This document shows positions 47,379-59,785 of a stretch of DNA of 64,000 bases, piece after piece. The stretch is from Rhynchosporium graminicola (taxonomy: Eukaryota; Ascomycota; Leotiomycetes; Helotiales; Ploettnerulaceae), in contig FJUW01000047.1 in NCBI GenBank assembly GCA_900074885.1, positions 1 to 64,000 on the forward strand, given 5' to 3'. Made by a program: the position numbers and the translations under genes. Under the pieces are notes generated by a model that did not search any database, was not told where the DNA came from, and saw only the letters and a program-made list of their open reading frames with translations. Position 1 is the first letter of the stretch; each line of letters begins with the position of its first letter.

Positions 47379-48510
47379 TCAGAAACTTAAGCCTAGTAGA
47401 GCCAGAGCCTTCATGCCATTCCAGTACAGCTCGTGGTCTACCTGCCATAATCTGATCGTCAAATGCACTAGACGATGAAGACTGAGTAATGTTTCACTGG
47501 TATCTTGGTCTTCTAAAGAGTATTGAATCAAGATCCCCAGGCCTACGTGAACAGCAAGCTCGTCCGGTTGTATTGCCTGCAGTAGAAAGTCAGGAATGCC
47601 CTGTCTGCTCAACACACCCAACGAAAATCAACATCTTCGTAGCAAACGGTTTCTGCCTTTCGATTTTACGGAATAGTATTTGCCAGGTTACCACCACAGA
47701 GTTGGAGACATCTTCTCCAGGGCGTGTGGAGTCTGCAAAATGCTATGAGAAGACTTGACTGGTACGGGATGCCATCAAATAGCCTGGAGTTGCTCCAGAT
47801 AGTAGCTTGTCCCCTGAAGTGGTAATATAAGATGTCGCTTATCGAATCTTTAACAGTAATTAGTCCAATTTGTTTGCAAGTCTCGATATTTGATGGTCGG
47901 TACAATCATCGCTTTTAAGAAGAGGGCGGAACATTGTCTCAGCCTCCTTTGGCGTCGTCAATTTGACCTGGACAGTACATATCGTGCCCTCCATCAATGA
48001 GCTCAGCTGAGACTTGCCAGGTCTAGGAAGTAATCCGAACCGGGAAGTGAAGCCTTAAGTAGGATATAGCAACTCTGGTTGACTAAAAGAGGTCGATACT
48101 ATCGGCGTTGTCCAAAACCATGACCCATCGACCTGCTTCGGCGGAACTGAGCCATCCGCGAACTAAATTGAGAAAATTCATCGGGGTAGCCGCTAACCTA
48201 AGAAGAACCTCGATTGGCCTCTGCCTGGTTGTCGATGAAATCCCTCGATGTCTGACCCCAGAGTTTCCTATTTGAGTTAACAGAAGTGGAATACGAGCTG
48301 CCTTTTACCCATATATAGATCATGTGTATGTTACTTTTCAGAAGTCGATTGGCGTAGTTAGTTATGGTTTGATATTGACCAGCTCGATCAGGACCCGGAG
48401 ATCAAATGGGCATGGCTGATAGATGACGCTAACTGTCGAGAGAAACACTTACCCAACTCCTCCTGATCCCACTAAAGCATTTTCCCATGAGATTTGAAGC
48501 CCTCTTTTAG
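47379..48510 (-). pseudogene. Remnant of an NB-ARC (probably TPR-type) NLR gene
   Basis: On the minus strand, an intact P-loop core ENALVGSGGVG lies at about 48452-48484, followed directly by a GTAAGT donor. A Walker B frame at 48181-48083 reads VRGWLSSAEAGRWVMVLDNAD and meets a stop after DLF. The frame 47621-47379 reads SLHRLVHLTIRLW...W..MKAL, which is the winged-helix end that precedes TPR repeats in fungal NB-ARC-TPR proteins. Several stops and frame changes separate the pieces. No TPR repeats follow; the NACHT remnant comes next in the same direction. Confidence 0.6.
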
Positions 48511-48829
48511 TGCTTCAATTTAAGTCATCCTTGATACGAACTTGCTTGGATCACGAGCGACCGTCGAGTCGACAATATTGGTTAGTTCTGCAACACAGTA
48601 TACTTGCTGTCAAAGAGAACCGCATTTCATGATCGTGCTTGATGGTATATAGAAATATGACTCGATTTGTACAGAAGCAACCCAGATACGCACTAGATTA
48701 GTGAAGATTGATCTGCTATATTTGCTGAATAAGCACAACCCTTATGACATCGCCTTCTTTGCTCACAGTTCCGAGCAAGCCGTCTGTTGATTTTTCGACA
48801 ATCCTTATAGTATTAGAGGGCGTCCGAGA
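48511..48829. other. Gene-island / transposon boundary
   Basis: Composition changes from normal to RIP-like between about 48800 and 48960. No gene is seen here; it may include the lost 5' part of the NB-ARC gene. Confidence 0.4.
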
Positions 48830-48952
48830 TATATATGTGGTAAAAGTCTTAATTCTTCTAAATGCTATAGTGCGAGGAGCTATCTAAGTAGTAATAACTA
48901 ATAGACACTAAGTGTCTGTCCCTGTCCCGTGATATATCCTGTCCCGTGATAT
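48830..48952 (-). repeat. Possible 3' LTR end of Gypsy element C
   Basis: Read on the minus strand, a G-rich polypurine tract (about 48953-48961) is followed by TATCACGGGACAGG, a plausible mutated TG..LTR start. The 15-bp word CCTGTCCCGTGATAT is repeated at 48921 and 48938. A hyphenated palindrome AGACAC-TAA-GTGTCT lies at about 48903-48917. The outer end of this LTR could not be fixed. Confidence 0.35.
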
Positions 48953-50644
48953 CTCCCCCCCCTAGACGTAAAAAAAACTCTATCCTTAGAGATAAAAAAA
49001 AAAAAAAGAATTTTTAGTAATTATCTTCGCCGCTCTCTCCTGACGAGTCTAGAACGTCTTCTTTAAAATACGACCCTGTTATAATCTAAGGAATTAAAGT
49101 CATATCCTCTATACTATTATTAATCTTTTTAGCTAATACTCCTACTATCTTCTTTAGAGAAGACTTTTCCGTAGTAAGTTTCTTTATTAACTTAATTACT
49201 ACTCTAGACTTTCCCTTCATAAGGGATCTTATAGGTATTAGTAGTATAATAGAGTCGTTATCGCTATCTTCCGTAAAGTTAGTAGTCTAGGTAATTAATA
49301 AGGCTATACTTATTAGCTTTCTCTTTAAGTAGAAGTATCTTAGCTCGTATAGTTAAGAGTCTATATCCGGTACTATAGTACTAAAAAGGCGGCCGTTCGT
49401 AGTATTACCTTAGTTCTCTCTATTAACTAGGTCTTTAATAGTATATATTATTTCTGAGTTACTAGCGACACGAGGTAGCTCTTATATACTTATTAATTTC
49501 CTTAGGAATAGTATTCTATTCTTAATTAGGTCTATAACTCTCTAGTAGTATCTTAGCTTTAAAAGTTAATATATTAGAAGTTATAGTAAAGCGAAAACAA
49601 AAGATTTATACTGCTTCGGGGCGCTATCGTTTAGTTTTATAATATTAGTCTCCTAAGTTCTCTTTAACTTTCGTCCGCCCTTAGTATTTACTATAACTAC
49701 GTCTTCTTTTATATTATTAATAGGCGTTACTAGTAATTTAGATTAGATATTATAGTCTAAGGATAATATAATCAGATTCGTTATATTTCCGGTATTAACA
49801 CGAGGCTTAATTAAATACGGATTTTAATCTAGTAACTATTAATATACTATTATACTACTTTTAATTTCGCTCTAGAAAATTAGGCTATATGCGTTTAAAT
49901 ATTCACGTAAGAATACGAGGTCCTTTATCTTATTACTTATAATAAGTACTTATTATAACTTAGGCGTATATAGCGTTAAGGGATATCTTAAGATATAGAA
50001 TAAAATTCCCGATATTACGATCGTTAGATCTAAGTCGCAGAAAGGTACCTGATAAGGTAATTTCGATATAAATTCCGTCTCGTAGCCCGATCTATTAATA
50101 TTAATTCTTAGAAGAGCTATTATACTTATAACTATATCTAATACTACTAGACGTAAGATTTATACTAGCCTGATTATCTCTAGCGTAATAATACATATAA
50201 CCTCGCTTAGTAGTACGATTATAGATCTATAAGACGTACTAATTAATATAGTTAGTAAAGCGTCCATAATAGCAATAGGGTTTAGTATATCTTAAAGCGC
50301 GCGAAAACATTCCTCGATAACTACTTTAGTATCCGCGTGAGCTTAAATTATTAAGGAATATCTATTATATAATATCTAAAGAAGATATAGTATATAGTTA
50401 GCCCGGTCCCTATCTAATAGAGATCGGTCGAGTATATAGAGGAAGTCTCCTATTGATTTATATATACGCTCTATCTCTACTATAAGTGAAATATATACGC
50501 TATAATATATCGCAGCGGAAGCTATAGCTTATAGGAATATTTGGAAGCTTAGCTTTAAACTATTATGCCCTCTTATTAGCGCGTTATTAAGAATAAATTA
50601 TTTATTAGTTCTGCGTCTTATAATAATACTAATATCCTCCTTAG
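48953..50644 (-). mobile_element. Left part of decayed retroelement C, with an unrecognised coding-like region
   Basis: The minus-strand reading of about 50030-49560, ignoring stops that lie at expected RIP positions, is clearly protein-like (for example IKDLVFLREYLNAYSLIF and KEDVVIVNTKGGRKLKRT). It matches no domain I know. It is continuous with 60059 onward once element D and one copy of its CTTAG target duplication are removed. CA/TG are almost absent. Confidence 0.45.
50640..50644. repeat. CTTAG target-site duplication of Gypsy D, left copy
   Basis: CTTAG immediately precedes the left LTR of D, and CTTAG immediately follows the right LTR at 60054-60058. Confidence 0.85.
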
Positions 50645-50695
50645 TATAACGACACAAGACTCGAGGCGGTATATAAGTAAGAATAAACAAATAGG
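50645..50695 (-). repeat. First 51 bp of D's left LTR, split off by element A
   Basis: It matches positions 1-51 of the right LTR (59786-59836), including the D-specific CTCGAGG where A-type LTRs read CTTAAGG. It ends with ATAGG, the target duplicated by element A. Confidence 0.85.
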
Positions 50696-50897
50696 TGTAA
50701 CGACACAAGACTTAAGGCGGTATATAAGCAAGAATAAATAAGTAGGGAGGCTAAGAGCGATCTTATATAGTCTAGTACAAAGGAAACAGAAAGATGCAGA
50801 GCTCTGAAAGAGTCTGCACCTTCTATATATATAAGGAGGGTATACCTAAGGCACTGATACTGGCCCGTATCTGCCACGTATACTATGCGCCGTCATA
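50696..50897 (-). repeat. LTR of element A, least mutated copy
   Basis: Starts TGTAACGACACAAGAC. TG/CA dinucleotides such as GATGCAGAG and TCTGCACC are retained. Confidence 0.85.
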
Positions 50898-51173
50898 TTA
50901 CCCCCTTCTAAGATAAAGGCTCGCCCTCGAGCCTTGAAGAATCGAACAAAGGAAACAAAGTAAGTACAAAACGCAGTCAAATACAATAACCTCCAATTAT
51001 TCTATTAAACCGAAACCGTAGATACTAATTCAGTACCGAGATCATCTCTTCTGCAGAGGGAAACGCAATCTCCGGTGATATTGCCACGATTAGAGCGAAA
51101 TTGCGATTCCAAAGTAGGTTCCGTCGGTAATTGTGATGCCGAGTTTTGCTGAATAAGCGATCTTTCTGTTTAA

Positions 51174-51375
51174 TATAACGACACAAGACTTAAGGCGGTA
51201 TATAAGTAAGAATAAACAAGTAGGGAGGCTAAGAGCGATCTTATATAGTCTGGTAAAAAGGAAAAAGAAAGATAAAGAGCTCTAAAGGAGTCTGCACCTT
51301 CTATATATATAAGGAGAGTATACTTAAGGCACTGATACTAGCCCGTATCTGCCACGTATACTATGCGCTATCATA
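51174..51375 (-). repeat. LTR of element A, middle copy
   Basis: Same 202-bp sequence, starting TATAACGACACAAG and more mutated than the left copy. Confidence 0.85.
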
Positions 51376-51719
51376 TTACCCCCTTCTAAGACAAAGGCTC
51401 GCCCTCGAGCCTTGAAGAATCGAACAAAGGAAACAAAGTAGGTATAAAACGCAGTTAAATATAATAACCTCTAATTATTCTATTAAACCGAAACCGTAGA
51501 TACTAATTCAGTACCGAGATTATCTCTTCTGTAGAGGGAAACGCAATCTCTAGTAATTATAATACCGAGTTTTGCTAAATAAGCGAGGCTAAGCGAGTGA
51601 TTAAAACACTTAAAGGTTACGAAAGAAACGAAAGTCCAAATCGAATTCTAAAGAAGCTAAAAGATCAAGGAGAGTTAGATATCTTCGTTAAGTAGATATA
51701 GAAAGTATTGAATTAAAGG

Positions 51720-52180
51720 TTCTAGTAGAGGGAGGTCGATTCTGCCGAGGGAGATAAATTATACCGGGGTACGGGGGTTACGAGTCGGATTCCGATAATT
51801 TCCGCTAAGGTAATAAGCTACTTTCGGAAGGTTAAAGTCAGGTGAGGGGATAAAGGTTCTTTTCTAGTAGAAGGAGGTCGATTCTGCCGAGGGGGATAAA
51901 TTGTACCGGGGTACGGGGGTTACGAGTCGAATTCCGACAATTTCTGCTAGGGTAATAAGCTACTTTCGGAAGGTTGAAGTCGGGTGAGGGGATAAAGGTT
52001 CTTTTCTAGTAGAAGGAGGTCGATTCTGCCGAGAGGGATAAATTATACCGGGGTACGGGGGTTACGAGTCGAATTCCGGCAATTTCCGCTAGGGTAATAA
52101 GCTACTTCGTCCTAGCCTAAAAGCAAAGTTTTTCGCTATTAGAGCTACTTTCGGAAGGTTAAAGTCGGGTGAGGAGTTAA
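51720..52180. repeat. Tandem repeat of element A, three units
   Basis: TTCTAGTAGA-type unit starts lie at about 51720, 51858 and 51999. The first two units (138 and 141 bp) lack a roughly 45-bp segment (TTCGTCCTAGCCTAAAAG and following) that the last unit and both units at 521-890 keep. Confidence 0.75.
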
Positions 52181-52548
52181 TAAATATTAGGGCCTATAGG
52201 GAAGTTTCTACCTAAAATTCGTCCGCTGTTTTATTTCGTACGCACGAAGGAACGAGTTTCGAAGTATCCGAGAGTGACTTCGTAGTAATACTAGTGCTTC
52301 TGAGGCTGAATTACGTTCAAATTCCTAGCTATCCGAGAGATCTCTGGAATCTCAGCTCTTTTAAAAACCTAACTATCGAATTCGTAATTAATAGTACTAA
52401 CTATTTCCGTATGATTCCGAAAATCTAAGATAAGTAGAGATAACTCAGCGAAGAGCTCCCTAGTAGTCGAAGTCGTACGTCCGAATCGAGTTTTCTAAGT
52501 GAGATATTATTTAATACTATCCCCGGCGGTCTTGATCTTTCTATTTAA

Positions 52549-52750
52549 TATAATAATATAAGACTTAAGGTAGTATATAAGTAAGAATAAACAAGTAGGG
52601 AGGCTAAGAGCGATCTTATATAGTCTAGTACGAAGGAAACAGAAAGATGCAGAGCTCTGAAGGAGTCTGCACCTTCTATATATATAAGGAGGGTATGCCT
52701 AAGGCACTGATACTGGCCCGTATCTGCCACGTATACCATGCGCCGTCACA
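52549..52750 (-). repeat. LTR of element A, right copy
   Basis: Ends GCCGTCACA exactly, showing the unmutated 3' terminus, and is followed directly by the ATAGG duplication. Confidence 0.85.
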
Positions 52751-52755
52751 ATAGG

Positions 52756-52972
52756 GAGGCTAAGAGCGGTCTTATATAGTCTACTACGAAGGAAATAAAA
52801 AGATAAGGAAGGAAGAAGAAGAGAGATAGAGTATAAGGCACCTTATATATATATACCGGTACTAGTCCGATACTATACCGGGTCAGATACTAGTTCTGCC
52901 GGGATACCTATGAACTTAGGCCCTATTATCTATCTTTCTTCTCATATGATATTCAGGTAAGCTATTATTATA
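52756..52972 (-). repeat. Remainder of D's left LTR (3' LTR in coding sense)
   Basis: 217 bp that continue the LTR begun at 50645-50695. 51 + 217 equals the 268 bp of the right LTR. Shared words include GGCACCTTATATATATA and TCTGCCGGGATACCTATGAAC. Confidence 0.85.
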
Positions 52973-55900
52973 TTACCCCCCCCTTAAGAAGAGCTTAACC
53001 CTAAGCTCGGAAAGTTATAGTTTATACTAGAATTAGTCTTTATTATAACTATTTTCGTCGATATTCGCGTAATAAGCGCTAGCCGCTCTTTAGTAGTAGT
53101 AAATTCTTTATTAAGTTCTGACTAGTTACGTCGCTATAATAGTACTATATTAGTTATAGCTTCTAAATCGGGCAGTAAGTAGTATTTACTTTATCTATTT
53201 ACGATAAGAGTCGAGTTAAGTAGGGCGTAGGGTATATAAAGGAAAGGGTTTATTAATATTAGAGCCTTTCCTTTTTAACCGCGATAACTACTTTAACTTA
53301 TAAGTTTACTCTCCTTAGACTATGATACGGTTTCCAGAGTAGGTATTATTACTAATTACTATAGTAGTTTACTATAATCTTATATATTAATCGACCTAAT
53401 TAACTCTTCTCTTATTATAAGTAAGTTCCTTATCTTAGTATTAGAGATAGTCTTCAAGTGCAGTATAAGAGTTTCACAGATCTATAACGCTAACTCCTGC
53501 AGTACCTTTACTAGTTCCCGCCGGTACTCTTTCGGCGGCATATTATATATATTACCTACGATATATTCGCGCTTTTCTTAAGATAAAGTATAATAATACT
53601 CCTATTTTAGAACTTCTGTATTCCTTTAATAAGCCTAACTCTAAGCTTTATAAGTATTATTCAGCGTTGAAGCAGACGAAAGAGTTAAATAGTATTATAC
53701 GGGAATTTACGAAGAAAGCTATATTTAAGGCTACGATATCTGATACTAGAGGAAAGAGGAATTTACCTTCTAGTTCAGAGATAGCGTCAGATCTAGATAC
53801 TCTCGGACTTTCTCTAAAGAAGAAACCTCGTAGGATTAGCTATTATACTTAGTTTACTACTAAAGCTATATTAGCAGATTTAAGTAAAGAGTTAGATATA
53901 ATAGTTCTAGTTCTAGATATTCCAGATTTACTAGAAGCTCCGGAGAACTTAAGAAAGAAAGCTAGTAAAGTAGAGGTAATAGAGGAAGTAGAGTTTTAGA
54001 TATAGCGTTATTATAGAGTATAATCAGGGGATTATCCTTAGTAATAAATTTTTAATACTAGTAACTATAATAGTTTATTATCCTCTAAGTAATAATAGTT
54101 ATCTATTCCGTCTTCCTAGGCCTTAATCTACTAATCTAGTTTACGCGGAAGTCTAGGTTTACTTAAGTTAGTAGCGTAGAAGTCTCTGAGCTTATATAGA
54201 GTACTTATTAAGTCGGAAGTATTATACTAAGTTAAGTCCGGGTTATAGCCTAGCTAACTAACTTAATACTTCAGATTACTTCTTAAGAGCTATATAGTAA
54301 GTATATCTTATAACTTCTATTCTTCTTAAGTAGCGATAACCTCCAGGAGTAGGTTTAATAGCTCTTAGCCTAGTAAGAGATTATCCGAGTCCTTAAAGAG
54401 TAATTCGAGGGCGAATATATTATATATAGAAGATCTAAAGAGTAAATCTAGCTTATAGAAGTATCCGATCTTAGCTAAGACCTAGTATAGTCCTACCTAG
54501 AGGCTAGATAGCTTCTTACTCGGCTAGTAAATCTTAAGGTTCCTTATAGAGAGAAATACCTTATCTTCAACTTCCTAGTCGATATTATGCCGTTTCGGGT
54601 TAGTTATAGCGCTTATCTTCTGCTAAGTAGCTATTATATTAGCTTTTATAACCTCGATAGTAGCTTTAGTACGTTTAGCTAAGGATTTAGTATTAGTATA
54701 ATTAAGCTTCTCTTACGATATCAATCCGGTGAGTTACTTCTAATCCTAGCTATTCCGTAGTAATATACTATATTTAAGAGTATATAGCGCTATACTAATA
54801 GAATCGTAAGGCAGAGTTACTTAAGCGCGGTCTATTATTAGTAGTAGTTCGCCCTAGTTACTCTAGTAGTAATTAACAAAAGGTCTAAGGCGTTAGTTAA
54901 TATACTAATTTATAATCTCTATTTATCTATTAGTCTACTAGTAGAAGAAGATAGAGAGTTTAACTTTAACTCTAATTATATAGTAAAACTCTTACTAGAA
55001 AGATAAGATAAACTAAGCTCCTCGGTCAGATATAATTAACTCGGGAGTATATCTAAAATAATATATCTATTAGATAAATAATATCGCTATCCCGCGGGTA
55101 TCGATATTATAATAGTATAGTATTAATACGGAGTCCTTCCCTAGGCAGTTAATAAATACTAGTATCCTATCAAATCCCTAATTATTAAGTAGGAAATCCT
55201 TAAAATCTATTACTAAGTGCTATATAAGATAGCTAAGCACTAGTAATAAGTAGAGGAATCCTTACTATTTCGTCTACTTCGGATAAAAGTACTAATATAA
55301 GTAGTAATTATAAGTATACTATTTCATATCTAATATAAGTCCTTTCTAGTAGTAATAAGTAGAAATTATCTTAGTAGTCTTACGAGTATTTAGATAAGTA
55401 AAGGAAACTTGATCGTAGACTTCGCTAATTAAACAGGTATATAGTAGAGTATAGTATTATACGTATAGATAACTATTATAAAATAGTAAACTATCGTTAA
55501 TAGTATAGCTATCTTCTAATATATTCCGTTCGTTAGAGAATAATTCTTAGTTAAATTAGTATAGTTTCTCGATTAAATTAAAAGAGTTATATACGAGTTC
55601 CGATAGTATATTAGTCCCTAGCGATATTAGATATATATAACTAATTTGATCGATATAATATTTAGCTAGTTTCGCATTAATCCTAAGATCTAAGTAGTCT
55701 AGAGGTAATAAAACCCGAGATCTATTATCTTATTTCTATTATTCCTATATCTTTAGATCTTATTCTCTATAGCTAAAGATATTAGCTTTAGCATTATCTT
55801 TACTAAGCGTATATATAATTTAAAAGTTGAATTCGGAAAGGAATTCTATCTATCTAGCTTACTTACTAGTTAGGACCTTAGTAGTTATAAAGTATTCTAA

Positions 55901-56269
55901 GGATTAGTAGTCTATATACACGCTAGTATAGCGTTATAAAGATATAAGTTTAAGTCTCTATTTCCGGAAAGACTTAATAATAGCATATAATTCCTTATTA
56001 TAGATTTCCTAGTTAAGTTCATATCTATTAAGAATATAAGAGTAGAATCTAATTAGATAATACTAGTTATCTTCATATAATTAGAAGATAACTCTAGCTA
56101 TTATATTATTAGAAGTATTAGTTTCTAGTTTAGTCTATAATTTAGGGTCGAAATAGTATAGTTTCTATATCGATAGTAGCTATTAATATAAATCATTAAA
56201 GGATTTCTTATAATCGTTAGTAAAATTCTATAGTACTATAAGCCTAGTAAGTATTAAGAGAGGTTTAGT

Positions 56270-56920
56270 AATAAGACTGAAATTCCGAATAAATTAATAG
56301 TAGAAACTATAGAATCCTAGGAAAGATTTTATAGCTATTACTATTTCGGAGTACTTCTAGTCTACTAATAGTATTACTTTCTCAGGATCTAGCTCGATTC
56401 TATTAGTAGTAATAATATATCCGAGGTATTTAGTCCGAGTAATATAGAACTCGCTTTTCTTAATATCTACCTAGAGTCTAATATCTATTAAGTATTATAA
56501 TACTAATTTAATATATTCCTTATATTCCTAGAGCGTTTCCGAGTATATAAGGATATTATCTAAGTAAGTTATATAGAAATTATCTAAGTAATCTAATAGT
56601 ATATTATTCATATATTATTAGTATATACTAGGTCTATTATAGAGCCTAAAAGGTAGTACTTTATATTTATAAGATCCGAAGCGAGTTCGGAAGATAATAT
56701 ACTCCTCTAATTCGAGGTCTATATAAATATAATTAAATACTACTCGGATATCTAGTTTAGTAAAGATTACTACTTTAGATATATAAGTTAAGAGCTTATC
56801 AATTCTAGGTATTAGATAGGAATCTTTTCGAGTGATCGTATTAAGCTTACGATAATCGATATAGAAGCGTAATCTTTTATTAGCTTTCTTAATAAATAAT
56901 ATAAGTAATATAAAAGGACT
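56270..56920 (-). pseudogene. Reverse transcriptase domain of Gypsy D
   Basis: Minus-strand translation gives the RT blocks in order: LRFYIDYRKLN, IFTKLDIR.VFNYI, YKVLPFRLYNRPS, the catalytic YLDN (56566-56555, in place of YLDD) followed by ILIYSE, and FLGFYSFYY. Internal stops are frequent. The order and spacing fix both the family (Ty3/Gypsy) and the strand. Confidence 0.85.
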
Positions 56921-58171
56921 TTAGCTAGATTTAATAAATCCCTTATCTAAGTTCTCTATAAGATACTCCTTAGTTACTTATAATTCGTCTGTAGATTACT
57001 AATATAAGAGCGAATATATACTAGATAATAGTTCTTCTAGGATAATTTTATAATTATATAAGCGATATAATAGAAGAATATTAGAATCCCGCTTAGAAAA
57101 GGCTTCCTTAAGGGTATAGTACTATTCCGGTAGCTTTTCGGCTATAAGTCGTTCGGTATCAGGATCCTTAGGGGAGTCGCTATTTAGATAGTCTTATAAG
57201 AGGTAGTCTATCTCGTAGATACTAATAAAGAATAATTCGAAGCTCTTATATTTTATATTAAAGTAAAAAGCTATAGTACTAATTTAGTAAATCAGAACTA
57301 GTTTCTAGATCCTCAGAGGTTAAGAGAAGCACTTATAGTAGAGTTTCGGCGTAAGTACCTTTCTCGATAAATTCAGAGCGGAAAAAAGCTCGGATTCCTT
57401 AGTAATAAGCGGAAATAAGTTAAATAGTAAGGATAATACGTTAATATATCGTATTACTACTATTTAATATAATTAGTATTAGTCTAGCTAATTTATAGCT
57501 AAGTCCTGCGCGTTAGCGTTAATTTAGTAAGATTAATTAATACTAAGTTTATAAGGTAATAAAGTTATAATTATCTTCTTATTATATCAGAAGGTAACTA
57601 GATATTATTCTAGCTATAGTAGCTTATAATAAAGCGTATCTAGCTTAACTTAGAATCGTCGTATCTATTTAATACTAATAATTATATCTTATTATCCTAA
57701 ATCGAGGAGAATAAAAGAGCAGTTATAAATACGCTTACTATTAATAGAAAGGTATAAATATATAAAATAAGTAATATAGGTTCTAACGGACTATTAGAAC
57801 CTACGTATTAGAATAGAATAGAGTAGTAGCTCGATTTTAATACTAAGGGCCCCTGATAGTCGTCTAGTAAGAGTATAATTAATAAATAGATAACTCTTCG
57901 CTCTAGTATCGATTAAGCTATTTATAGAGACTCCTAGCTTATTTATACTAACTATAGTCAAGTATATAAATTACTTTTCTCTTATTAGGGAGTTAAAGTT
58001 AAGATTAGAGAGATTATACTTATATAGACCTAAGAAGGAGTTTTTACCTAAGCCTTATTATTTCCCTCTAGTATTAGTCTAGATTCGGAGGGTATATCCT
58101 CTACTACTTTATTAGTTACTCTCTCTTCTTCCGGAAATTCGTCGATTAATTAGACCTTAAGTAAGTTAGGG

Positions 58172-58213
58172 TAATCTAGCTTAATATAACTAAGCTATCT
58201 ATAGCTATAATAC
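58172..58213 (-). pseudogene. Gag zinc knuckle of Gypsy D with all ligands mutated to Tyr
   Basis: On the minus strand the spacing of a CX2CX4HX4C knuckle is preserved, but every one of the three Cys positions and the His position reads Tyr (RYYSYR.LSYIKLDYP). Cys-to-Tyr (TGY to TAY) and His-to-Tyr (CAY to TAY) are the outcomes expected of RIP on either strand. Confidence 0.7.
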
Positions 58214-59785
58214 CTAAGGGGTTCTCCGGTCGAGGTAGTAAGGCGTTTTAACGCGGAGGGAGTACTAGCTCGTACTAGGGTAGAGGTACGTATATATAGT
58301 ACGAGAGTGGTTTATCGAGGGGCTAAGCTTAAGAACTAGTAAGGAGTAGAACTAGTAGAGGTCGTAGTAGTAATAGTCAGCTTATAGTACTATACTTAGG
58401 TAGTAGCTTTCTCGGGATGAGTATATTCTGAGTTATAGCGATACTTAGTATTAAAAGAAAGTAAGGATCTAACTATAGAAGCGTAGTTCTTATTCTATAT
58501 TAATTTAATAATAAGGGTTAAAGCGCGTAAGGATAGTATAATCTTATTCTATATATAGAAGAACTACTCCTTCTTTTTAACTTTACTTTAGATAGTAGCG
58601 CTTTAAAATCGATTATGAAACTCGGCGAAAGTCTCGCGGGTATAACCGAGTTATTATATCTCTAGGCAGTAGAAAGCGTTATAGTAGTTATCTTCCTCTA
58701 AACTAGTAAGAAAGTTCTCCTCTAATAAGGAGATTATTTTATCGCTAGTCTTAAACTTATTAGCGAGGTACTAAGGCGTAAGATACTCCTTAGCTAATCT
58801 AGTAACTAGTCCTTATACGAGAATATACTAGGAGAATTCCGTAGAGTAGTAATCGGTATTTATAGCTAGCTAGTCTCGTATCGATACTCTCTATTAGAGG
58901 AAAGTAGAGTTCGATCTATTATCTAGGAGTAGGATCTTCTTAGTAAGATAAGACTTCCTAGGGTATAACTCTACTGATTCGGCGCTAGGGGAAGAAGATA
59001 GTTTATTAGAAATAGTATTCTCTCTTTCGGTACTATATATTAGAATAGAGTTTATTAGCTTATTAAACTCTAGAATACGCGGAGATTATAGTATTAGTTC
59101 TAGTAGGAGAGTCGAAGATAAGCGAGAGACCCCTATAAAGAACTTATCTTATACAGAGATTAGTCTATCTATAGTATCTTCTAGAGAGTTATTCTTTTCC
59201 TCCTAGTTCGCTATTTATTATAAGAGGGAATAGATCAGGTTCGAGTCACTTATAGTAGTAGGAATACTTAGCGATTATACTCCTAGGGAATTTCGCTTTT
59301 ATTTTCCTTTCTCTCTTAGTTAGTACTTCTTTAATAAGGTATTAATATTCTCTAGTATAAGAGACGTTTAAGGTAAGGAAAGGTATAATAGATTAGGTTC
59401 GAAGGTAGAGCAGGAGGGATCGCGTTAAGGTCTCCTAGAACTAGAGAGGTCTCTAGTTTATTAGTTAAGAGCTATAATAATAGCTTAAAAAGGAGTATAT
59501 TAGAACTATTTTAGTAGCGATACGTAGAAGTTAAAGTTCTAAGGTATTTATTATATCTTCTTTAAAATCTGTCTATAATTCCTTTATATTAAGGGAGTTA
59601 TTAAAGGAGCGTTAGCGAAGACCTCCTCTATTATACTATTTGCGATAAGCTAAATTAAACCCTGATTTATAGCTATCCGAGAGATCTCTAGTATCTCGGC
59701 TATATACAAGTAGTTATCGAATAAATAACTTAGTAGTAAGATATTATAGTAAGCTATCTCCGGCTATCTTAATCTTTTTATTTAA

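Larger units (their letters stand above)
50696..52750 (-). mobile_element. Element A insertion with three LTRs inside D's LTR
   Basis: Structure: LTR 50696-50897, short internal region 50898-51173 (276 bp), LTR 51174-51375, long internal region 51376-52548 (1,173 bp), LTR 52549-52750. All LTRs are 202 bp in one orientation. ATAGG occurs on both sides (50691-50695 and 52751-52755), so the whole array behaves as one insertion. The short internal region shares its start (Asp-free, CTCGCCCTCGAGCC) and end (GATCTTTCTGTTTAA) with the long one but lacks about 0.9 kb. CA/TG are kept far more than in D, meaning fewer RIP changes and a younger age. No coding frame is recognised. Confidence 0.85.

Noticed and set aside
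53667..53852. 61-codon plus-strand frame
   Set aside because: Within the Gypsy D internal region, whose coding strand is minus; a chance open stretch in RIP-mutated DNA.
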